Below, one piece after another: positions 43,201 through 64,000 of a stretch of 64,000 nt of DNA. A program made the position numbers and the translations under genes. The notes below the pieces were generated by a model that saw nothing but the letters and a program-made list of their open reading frames with translations, had not been told where the DNA came from and ran no database searches. The stretch is from Bradyrhizobium sp. AZCC 1719. GTDB taxonomy: Bacteria > Pseudomonadota > Alphaproteobacteria > Rhizobiales > Xanthobacteraceae. Numbering within the stretch: the first letter of the stretch is position 1; the number at the start of each line of letters is the position of its first letter. The stretch spans positions 7,136,330 to 7,200,329 of the forward strand of contig NZ_JAZHRU010000001.1 in assembly GCF_036924525.1 (NCBI RefSeq), written 5' to 3'.

Positions 43201-45327
43201 ATGATGCCTTCGAACACTGCCGTCACAATGGTCGAGGCGTTGCGAGAGCACGCACAAACGATGCCGGAACGGCCGGCGCTTCGTTTTCTTCCCGCCGCAT
43301 CCGCGAGGGCCGATCTCAGTTTTGCCGCGCTCGATCAGGCGGCAGCCAGACTGGCTGGAGCATTGAGAACGCGCATGCGACGCGGGGATCGTGTGCTGAT
43401 GTTCTATCCGCCCGGGCTCGACTTCGTGATCGCGTTCTTTGCTGTTCTCTACGCCGGCGCGATCGCGGTGCCGTTGGCCCCGCCTCGGCGATCGGGTAGC
43501 AGCCGCGTCATTGCCGCGCTGATTGCCAATGCCGAGCCCGCGACGGTCTTGACGTCCTCGCAGCTAGCACCGCGGATCAGCGAGATCCTGTCCGAACTCG
43601 GTTGTTCTCTCGAAGCGGTCGTGACCGATACCTTGACGACTGATGAGTCAAGCGGTGACGACGTTGTGATGCCCGCGCAGGATGACATTTGCGTCTTGCA
43701 GTACACATCCGGGTCGACCGGCACTCCGCGCGGTGTTGTGGTCACCCATGCGAACGCCGCGCGCAACGCTCGGCTGCTGGCGAGCCAGGCCGAACTGAAT
43801 GATCGATCAGTCTGGGTGAGTTGGGTTCCTCACTTTCATGATCTCGGCTTATTCGGCGGCATCTGCACGCCACTCTATCGAGGAGCAACATCGGTTCTGA
43901 TGCCGCCAGCCGCGTTCGTTGCCCGCCCGATCCGCTGGCTCGAGGCGATCACGCAATATGGCGGCACCGCCAGCATTGCACCCAACTTCGCCTATGATCT
44001 GTGCTTGCGTCAGATCCCGGAGGAAGATTGCGCCGGCCTCGATCTCAGTCGCTGGGCCGTAGCAGGGTGTGGTGCTGAGCCAATCCGAATGCAAACCCTG
44101 AACGGCTTCGCCGAGCGCTTCGGCCGCTATGGACTGAAACGCCAGTCGATGTGTCCGTTTTACGGATTGGCAGAGGCGACGCTGCTGGTGTCGGGCGGAC
44201 CGGTCGGAGCAGGACAGACAGCGGCGACGGTTTCGCTGTCGGCGATTCGCCGGAACCGGCTGGAACCAGCGCAGGGTCCGCACGACGCCTACGACATCCC
44301 CTCCTGCGGAAAGCCAACTCCCGAGCATCGGATTCTCATTGTCGATCCACAGACGATGCAGCGCTGCGGTCCGAACGCGATCGGCGAGATCTGGATCGAC
44401 GGCTCGACCACAGGTCCGGGCTATTGGAGGAACCCGCAGGAATCCGCGCGCGTGTTCGGCGCCCGTCTTGCAGGCGACGACGGCCCGTTCCTGCGAACCG
44501 GCGATCTCGGTTTCATGCGTGAGGGCGTCCTGCACGTCAGCGGACGCATCAAGGACGTCATGATCATCCGCGGCCAGAATGTGTATCCGCAGGATCTGGA
44601 AGCAACCGCCCGGGTTGCGGTGCCTGAGCTCACGGAGGCTGCCGCATTTACGTTGTCTGACCAGGCAACCGAACGCGCCGCGCTGGTGATTGAGGAGCCC
44701 AGGCGGCCTGCAGTCGATGCGACCTCCAGTCTCGAAGCCGTGCGCGCTGCGATTTCAGCCCATAACGGGGTGGATCTTGATCACGTCGTGCTGACGCATC
44801 ACCGCGCCCTTCCCAAGACGTCGAGCGGTAAAATCCAGCGTTCCCATGCACGCCAGATGCTGCTCGACGGATCGCTGCCGGTGCTGGCCGAATGGCGTGG
44901 CGACAGCGAGGCCGCAGAGGCGGAGGGAGATCATGCCGATGCCATCGCGCTGGTGCTCGACTTGAGACGGCAGACGGATTCCCAGCAGATCCAATCGATC
45001 AAAAACTATCTTCATCATGTCTTCGGCGAGTTGCTCGGATTCAGTGGCGACGATCTCGATCGCGGCGAGACCCTCATGGCGCTGGGCGTGACGTCGCTCG
45101 GCATCACGCGCATCAGGGCCAGAATCGAGAGCGAGTTCATGATCCGGCTCGATCCGGACATGCTCTGGCAGGACTGCGGGTTCGCCGATCTGGCGGCGGA
45201 GTTGCGCCGCCGGGTGCTCGCATCTCCGCTTTGGGCAAACGCCGATGCCGTGGAGCGCCTCGCCGAAGAGGTCGCTCAAATGCACGACGAAGATGTCGCT
45301 CGCGAATTGGGGTCGAGCGCAGTCTGA
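43201..45327 (+). CDS. Fatty acyl-AMP ligase fused to acyl carrier protein (FAAL-ACP)
   Basis: 708 residues from ATG 43201 (GGGAGAG 6 nt upstream; the frame opens at a GTG at 43171). Residues about 10-575 are the ANL ligase: LQYTSGSTGTPRGVVVTHAN (A3), the FAAL-type WVSWVPHFHDLGLFGGICTP, PFYGLAEATLLVSGG (A5), FLRTGDLGF (A7), and KTSSGKIQRS with the catalytic Lys. A C-terminal carrier domain (about 600-675) carries the phosphopantetheine Ser in ALGVTSLGI, where T replaces the usual D before Ser. It should adenylate a fatty acid and load it onto its own ACP for transfer to the first condensation domain of the NRPS 104 bp downstream. Chain length cannot be predicted. Confidence 0.94.
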   Translation: MMPSNTAVTMVEALREHAQTMPERPALRFLPAASARADLSFAALDQAAARLAGALRTRMRRGDRVLMFYPPGLDFVIAFFAVLYAGAIAVPLAPPRRSGSSRVIAALIANAEPATVLTSSQLAPRISEILSELGCSLEAVVTDTLTTDESSGDDVVMPAQDDICVLQYTSGSTGTPRGVVVTHANAARNARLLASQAELNDRSVWVSWVPHFHDLGLFGGICTPLYRGATSVLMPPAAFVARPIRWLEAITQYGGTASIAPNFAYDLCLRQIPEEDCAGLDLSRWAVAGCGAEPIRMQTLNGFAERFGRYGLKRQSMCPFYGLAEATLLVSGGPVGAGQTAATVSLSAIRRNRLEPAQGPHDAYDIPSCGKPTPEHRILIVDPQTMQRCGPNAIGEIWIDGSTTGPGYWRNPQESARVFGARLAGDDGPFLRTGDLGFMREGVLHVSGRIKDVMIIRGQNVYPQDLEATARVAVPELTEAAAFTLSDQATERAALVIEEPRRPAVDATSSLEAVRAAISAHNGVDLDHVVLTHHRALPKTSSGKIQRSHARQMLLDGSLPVLAEWRGDSEAAEAEGDHADAIALVLDLRRQTDSQQIQSIKNYLHHVFGELLGFSGDDLDRGETLMALGVTSLGITRIRARIESEFMIRLDPDMLWQDCGFADLAAELRRRVLASPLWANADAVERLAEEVAQMHDEDVARELGSSAV

Positions 45328-45431
45328 CGGTCACGTCGCCGTCACGCGGCGATTTCCGTTAGGTCCGCTCTGAGCGCGCGCAACCGTAGCCGTTCGAACA
45401 CCGACCATCGAGCCCAAGGAGCAGATGTCCG

Positions 45432-57712
<12,281 letters not shown>

Positions 57713-57713
<1 letters not shown>

Positions 57714-60700
57714 TGATTGAAGACCTGCTTTCCCCGTTGCGCCGTGAGGGCGTCCATATCTGGTCCGAGAATGGCCGGGTGCGCTACCGCGCGCCCAAGG
57801 GCGTGATGACGCCGGAGCGGATCGCGGCGATCCGCTCGCACCAGCACGAAATCACCGCGTTTCTCGAGGAGGCTCAGTCACAGGCAACCGAGCTTCCGCC
57901 GGTAACGCCCGCTGCCGCTACCGGCGCGCCACCCTTGTCATTTGCGCAGGAACGGCTGTGGTTTCTCGAGCAGCTCGGCCTCGCCGAGTCGTCCTACAAC
58001 ATCGCCGCCACGATCCGCCTGCAGGGTATGCTCGACGTGAATGCGCTCGAGCTTGCGTTCACCGAAGTGATCTGCCGGCACCAGTGCCTGCGTACACGGT
58101 TCGAAACGGAGGATGGTCGCGGTCTGCAGGTCATCGATCCGCCGCAGCCATATCGGCTTGCACGGCTGGATCTTTCGGATCTTTCGCAAGACGAGCAAGA
58201 TGCGGCGGCGAGCCGCGCCAGCCGGGACCATGCGGCACAGCGCTTCGATCTCAGCGCCGCGGCCCCGTTTCGAAGCTGTCTCATACGGCTCGCGCCCGAG
58301 CACCACCTGCTGCTGCTCGCAATGCACCATATTATCTCGGATGCCTGGTCGTCCGAGGTTCTGATCCGTGAGATCGGTGCGCTCTATGGCGCCTTTCGCG
58401 CGGGGCGTCCGTCTCCGCTCGAGCCGCTGCCGGTTCAGTACGCCGACTATGCGCTATGGCAACGGCAGCCGCTCTATGGCGCCGTGCTCGAGCGGCAGCT
58501 CGCATATTGGACACAGCGCCTGTCGACCGCGCCACCCAACCTCGAACTGCCGACCGATCGGCCGCGACGGGCGTTGCCGAGCTTCGCCGGCGCAACCCAT
58601 TGGTTCTCGATTTCCGAAGGCGTCGCCTCGGCGCTTCGAGCACTGGGACAGCGGGAAAACGCGACCTTGTTCATGGTGCTGCTGTCGGCATTTCAGCTAT
58701 TGCTGTCACGCTACTGCGGCCAGACCGACATCGCGATCGGCTCCCCGGTTGCCGGCCGGCGGCGGCACGAATTGCAAAACCTGATCGGGCTGTTCGCGAA
58801 CATCCTGGTGCTGCGCGCCGACTGTTCCGGAAACCAGAGCTTCCGAGACCTGCTGAGGCAAGTGAGGACGACGGCGCTCGACGCCTATGCGCACCAGGAT
58901 CTGCCGTTCGAGAAACTCGTCGAAGCGCTGCAGCCGGACCGCGATGTCGCACGCCACCCGCTGGTCCAGGTGATGTTCGCATTGCAACCGGCGCCGTTCG
59001 AGGCACTGGCACTGCCCGGCTTGAAACTCACGCCGATGGCCGCGGAGAATGCGCAGACCAAATTCGATCTGACGCTGCACGTCTACGACACGAAATCGAG
59101 TCTTGATGTATCGATCGAATATGCGGCGGAGCTGTTCGACCACAGCACGATTGAGCGGCTGGCGGGCCATTTCCGCCAATTGCTGGATGACATTCTGGCA
59201 GATCCTGATTGTCGCCTATCGGCGATCACGCTGCTGAGCGCGGCGGAACGCCGGCAGCAGATCTCGGATTGGAACGACACCACCAGGCCCTATCCACGGC
59301 AGCGCTGCCTGCATGAGATGTTCGCCGAACAGGCCGCGCGAACGCCGGCGGCGGCCGCGGTGGACGATGGCACGCGCATCATCAGCTATCGCGCGCTCGA
59401 TGACTGGGCCGATGGCATCGCCGCCGGCCTGCGCGCACTCGGCATCCGTCCCGGTGCGGCGGTCGGCCTGTCGGGGGAACGCTCCGCCGATCTGATCGCC
59501 GGCATGCTCGGCATCCTCAAGGCCGGCGGATGCTATGTCCCGCTCGACCCCGGCTACCCGGCCGAGCGCCTGGCCTTCATGGTCAAGGACGCCGGGCTGA
59601 GTGCCGTGGTCGTTGCCCCCGGCGGGGTTGCACCGGCCGGATTGCCGTCGCTGCGCAGCGATGGCGGGCACGCCGCCGATGGTTGCCCGCCTGCGGCATC
59701 GGGCGGCGAGGCCGTGGCCTACATCATGTACACCTCCGGCTCGACCGGCGTGCCCAAGGGCATTGCGGTGCCACACCGGGCGGTCGCCCGCCTGGTGCTG
59801 GGCACCGACTATATCAGCCTGGCGCCGGGCGATCGGCTCGCCCACCTCGCCAGCCCGTCATTCGATGCGGCGACGTTCGAACTATGGGGCGCACTGCTCA
59901 ACGGCGGCACCGTCGTGATCATCGATCGCGACACCGCGCTGTCGTCGGCGGCGTTCGCCGCCAATTTACGCGCGCGGCACGTCAGCAGCCTGTTCGTGAC
60001 CACCGCGCTGTTCAATCGCCTGGTCCAGGATGTTCCAGATATCTTTGCTTCGGTGCGGGACGTTCTGTTCGGCGGCGAGGCGGCCGACCCGCAGGCGGTG
60101 CGTGCCGTGCTTGGCAACGGCGCGCCGCAACGGTTGCTGCATGTGTACGGACCGACCGAAGCCACCACCTTCAGCACCTGGCTGGAGACCCGGGCCGTCG
60201 CAGCGGACGCCCGAACCGTCCCGATCGGTGGCCCGATCGCCAACAGCACTTGCTATGTCCTCGATGCTGCCCTGCAGCCGGTGCCGATCGGCGTGGCGGG
60301 CGAGCTTTATCTCGGCGGCGACGGTTTGGCCCATGGCTATTGGAGACGCCCGGCGCTCACCGCGGAGCGATTCATCCCCGATCCGTTCGGCCCACCGGGC
60401 CGCCGCCTCTATGGCACCGGCGACCTGGTGCGGCGTCTCGGCGACGGCAGCATCACGTATCTGACCCGCCGCGACGGCCAGGTGAAAATCCGCGGCTTCC
60501 GCATCGAGCTCGGCGAGATCGAGGCGGCGCTGCGCGCGCATGCCAGCGTCGAGCAGGCCGTGGTGGTGGCGCGCGAAGATACCGGCGACCGCCGGCTGGT
60601 CGCCTATGTGGTGGCGACGGCCGGTGGGATGCCCAACGCCACCGAACTGCAGCACCATCTCAAACGATCGCTGCCCGACTACATGGTGCCGGCCGCCTTT

Positions 60701-63700
60701 GTGATGCTGGATCAACTGCCGCTGACGCCCAACGGCAAGCTCGACCGCGGCGCCTTGCCGGCGCCACAGGCTGTCGATTCGACGGATGCCCATGCGGCGC
60801 CAGGGAATGCAGTGCAAGAGATGCTGTCCGCGATCTGGTGCGACGTGCTCGGGGTGGAGCGGCCCGGCATCGACGACAATTTCTTCACATCCGGCGGACA
60901 TTCGCTGATCGCGGCGCGGCTGATGGCCCGGCTGGGCGACATGTTCAAGATCGAACTGCCGTTGCGTGCTCTGTTCCAGGCCCCCACGATCCGGACGCTG
61001 GCGGCCAGGGTCGAAGAAGCTCAGCGTCAGCGAAACGACCTCGTTCTTCCTCCGCTCGTCGGGCGGCCACACCCGCTGTCGCTGCCCTTGTCGTATGCGC
61101 AGGAGCCTTTGTGGTTTCTTGATCAGATTGGGCTCGTGGGCGCGGCCTACAACATGGCAGGCACGCTGCGGCTCGAAGGCTCGCTCGACGTGGCTGCCCT
61201 CGAGCGTAGCTTTGTCGAGATCGTGCATCGCCATGAGAACCTTCGCACCCGGTTCGAGCTTGTCGACGGGCACGGTGTCCAGGTGATCGAAGCGTCGGCA
61301 GACTTCGGCCTCGAACTGGTCGACCTCTCAGTGCTTGAGGACGAGGAACGGCAGATCGAGGCGCGGCGCCTGGCCAGTGAACATGCCGAGCGGCCATTCA
61401 ACCTGCGGACCGGCCCCCTGCTCCGGGCAATGCTGGTGCGGTTGAGTGGCAGCGAACATCTGCTGCTGATCAACATGCATCACATCACTTCGGACGGCTG
61501 GTCACTGCGAGTTCTACTTCGGGAGCTCGGACTGCTTTATGCGGCGCACCTGGAGGGCCGCCCGTCACCGTTGCCGGATTTGTCCGTTCAGTATGCTGAC
61601 TACACGCTGTGGCAACGCGCCTGGCTCGATGGGGACGTGCTGGCGCGACACATCGCCTATTGGCGCCATCAGCTTGCCGGCGCGGCCACGACACTCGACC
61701 TGCCGACGGACCGGCCGCGGCCGCCGCTGCAGTCCTTTGCCGGCGCGAGCGCGCGGTTTTTCGTATCAAGCGCCCTCAGTTCGCGCCTGATCGCCCTGAG
61801 CCGCAGCGAAGGCGCAACCCTATATATGTTGTTTCTTGCGGCCTTCTCGCTGCTGCTCTCCCGCCATAGCGGCCAGGATGACATCCTCATCGGTTCTCCG
61901 GTCGCGGGCCGATCTCGACCGGAGCTCGAAGACCTGACCGGAATGTTCGTCAACATGCTGGTCATCCGCAGTGATCTCGCTGGCGATCCCACCTTCCGAG
62001 AATTGCTTGACCGGGTGAAGGAAACCGCGCTCGACGCCTATGCGCACCAGGATCTGCCGTTCGAGAAGCTCGTCGACGCACTGCAGCCGGAACGCGACCT
62101 TTCGCGCCAGCCGCTGTTCCAGGCCAGTCTGTCATTCGAAAACATTCCGTTCGAGGCCCTGGCGCTACCCGGCATCACCGCCAGCCGCATCGAAACCAGC
62201 GCCGAGCATGTAACGACCAAGTTCGACCTGACGCTGTTTGCGCATGAGACACCAGCCGGCATCGAAGGCTGCGTTGAATATGCGACGGACCTGTTCGACC
62301 GCGGCACGATCGATCGCCTCATAAGTCACCTCATACGGCTTCTCGACCAGGTTGTGAGCGACCCCGATTGTCGCCTGTCGAAGCTCACGCTGCTCAGCGC
62401 GGCGGAGCGCCGGCAGCAGATCTCGGATTGGAACGACACCACCAGGCCCTATCCACGGCAGCGCGGCCTGCATGAGATGTTCGCCGAACAGGCCGCGCGA
62501 ATGCCGGCGGCGGCCGCGGTGGACGATGGCACGCGCGTCATCAGCTATCGCGCGCTCGATGGGTGGGCCGATGGCATCGCCGCCGGCCTGCGCGCACTCG
62601 GCATCCGTCCCGGTGCGGCGGTCGGCCTGTCGGGGGAACGCTCCGCCGATCTGATCGCCGGCATGCTCGGCATCCTCAAGGCCGGCGGATGCTATGTCCC
62701 GCTCGACCCCGGCTACCCGGCCGAGCGCCTGGCCTTCATGGTCAAGGACGCCGGGCTGAGTGCCGTGGTCGTTGCCCCCGGCGGGGTTGCACCGGCCGGA
62801 TTGCCGTCGCTGCGCAGCGACGCCGTGCACGCCGCCGATGGTTGCCCGCCTGCGGCATCGGGCGGCGAGGCCGTGGCCTACATCATGTACACCTCCGGCT
62901 CGACCGGCGTGCCCAAGGGCATTGCGGTGCCACACCGGGCGGTCGCCCGCCTGGTGCTGGGCACCGACTACATCAGCCTGGCGCCGGGCGACCGGCTCGC
63001 CCACCTCGCCAGCCCGTCATTCGATGCGGCGACGTTCGAATTATGGGGCGCACTGCTCAACGGCGGCACCGTCGTGATCATCGATCGCGACACCGCGCTG
63101 TCGTCGGCGGCGTTCGCTGCCAATTTACGCGCGCGGCACGTCAGCAGCCTGTTCGTGACCACCGCGCTGTTCAATCGCCTGGTCCAGGATGTTCCAGATA
63201 TCTTTGCTTCGGTGCGGGACGTTCTGTTCGGCGGCGAGGCGGCCGACCCGCAGGCGGTGCGTGCCGTGCTTGGCAACGGCGCGCCGCAACGGTTGCTGCA
63301 TGTGTACGGACCGACCGAAGCCACCACCTTCAGCACCTGGCTGGAGACCCGGGCCGTCGCAGCCGACGCCCGAACCGTCCCGATCGGTGGTCCGATCGCC
63401 AACAGCACTTGCTATGTCCTCGATGCTGCCCTGCAGCCGGTGCCGATCGGCGTGGCGGGCGAGCTTTATCTCGGCGGCGACGGTTTGGCCCATGGCTATT
63501 GGAGACGCCCGGCGCTCACCGCGGAGCGATTCATCCCCGATCCGTTCGGCCCACCGGGCCGCCGCCTCTATGGCACCGGCGACCTGGTGCGGCGTCTCGG
63601 CGACGGCAGCATCACGTATCTGACCCGCCGCGACGGCCAGGTGAAAATCCGCGGCTTCCGCATCGAGCTCGGCGAGATCGAGGCGGCGCTGCGCGTGCAC

Positions 63701-64000
63701 GCCGGCGTCGAGCAGGCCGTGGTGGTGGCGCACGAAGATGCGGCCGGCAAGCGGCTGGTCGCCTATGTGGTGGCGACGGCCAATGGAATGCCCAACGCCG
63801 CCGAACTGCAGCATCATCTCAAACGATCGCTGCCCGACTACATGGTGCCGGCCGGCTTTGTGATGCTGGAGCAGTTGCCGCTGACGCCCAACGGCAAGCT
63901 CGACCGCAGGGCGCTGCCGGCGCCGGACTGGCAGGGCGCCGGCGAGACCGTCGCTCCGCGCACGCCCACCGAAGCGGCGCTCGCCGCGATCTGGCGCGAG
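57713..64000 (+). CDS. Second NRPS (partial): TubC dock, C-A-PCP, C-A-(PCP...)
   Basis: 2096 residues visible with no stop before the window edge. The ATG shares its first base with the stop of the previous gene (TGATG). Approximate residues: TubC-type N-terminal docking domain 1-60 (MIEDLLSPLRREGVHIWSEN); C 73-510 with HHIISDAWS, Ala replacing the usual Gly; A 533-1020; PCP about 1057 (SGGHSLIAARL); C 1121-1560 (MHHITSDGWS); A 1586-2070; start of the next carrier domain at the edge. Both A domains give the same code, DAFFLGVTFK, closest to Ile/Val-type codes that I know. No methylation or epimerisation domain in the visible part. The dock should receive the chain from the PCP of module 3. 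Confidence 0.95.
59207..60766 (+). repeat. Module 4 adenylation-domain copy of a recent duplication
   Basis: Aligns without gaps to 62366-63925 at a constant offset of 3159 bp with only scattered base changes. It covers the C-A linker and the whole A domain. The C domains before each copy and the sequence after each copy are much less alike. Confidence 0.92.
62366..63925 (+). repeat. Module 5 adenylation-domain copy of a recent duplication
   Basis: Partner of 59207-60766. Its last part and the following linker (PAPDWQGAGETVAPR) resemble modules 2 and 3 of the other gene rather than module 4, so this copy is itself a mosaic. Confidence 0.92.

Overview
The window is GC-rich, dense, mostly operonic DNA of a rhizobial type. 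The rhizobial order of type III secretion (T3SS) genes, several TtsI-type 'tts box' promoters and a two-gene (split) secretin point to an alphaproteobacterium close to Bradyrhizobium. That assignment is inferred from gene content, not from a marker gene. I see no rRNA, tRNA, CRISPR array or insertion sequence.

Region 1 (1-23928) is a near-complete rhizobial-type T3SS. The leftward arm holds a small tts-box gene cut by the window edge, a candidate effector with a YezG-like immunity protein, a TPR lipoprotein, the export gate SctV/RhcV, two small accessory proteins, the ring protein SctD, the small pilus-type proteins NopA and NopC, and the N-terminal secretin half RhcC1. The rightward arm is a tightly coupled operon: nopB(SctI)-rhcJ-nolU(SctK)-nolV(SctL)-rhcN-sctO-rhcQ-rhcR-rhcS-rhcT-rhcU. 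A serine hydrolase separates it from a leftward group made of a hybrid sensor kinase, an OmpR-type regulator (TtsI position), a CpaC-type secretin (RhcC2 position) and a CpaD-type lipoprotein. The most unusual T3SS feature is that SctU has lost the NPTH autocleavage motif (RGDG instead). No translocon gene is visible.

Region 2 (24240-36873) is a type I secretion locus: HlyD-type adaptor, PrtD-type ABC exporter, and their probable substrate, a multi-enzyme RTX protein of about 3150 residues. That protein combines a phytase-esterase-like beta-propeller region, an ExeM/NucH-type extracellular nuclease, a UshA-type 5'-nucleotidase and Ca-binding RTX repeats. It reads as an extracellular phosphate or nucleic-acid scavenging machine. 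A TPR-CHAT protein with a signal peptide follows (37085-40417).

Region 3 (40459-64000, runs off the right edge) is a nonribosomal lipopeptide cluster. It has an alpha/beta hydrolase and a type II thioesterase on the minus strand, then divergently an MbtH-like protein, a fatty acyl-AMP ligase fused to an ACP, a three-module NRPS (C-A-MT-PCP / C-A-PCP-E / C-A-PCP) and a second NRPS with a TubC-type docking domain (C-A-PCP / C-A-...). Specificity codes read from the sequence predict fatty acyl - N-methyl-X - D-Ser - Thr - (Ile/Val-like) - (Ile/Val-like) - and so on. The assembly line carries clear marks of recent recombination: a 3159-bp-spaced near-identical duplication of the A domains of modules 4 and 5, and long near-identical blocks shared by modules 2 and 3 that flank different substrate-selecting cores.
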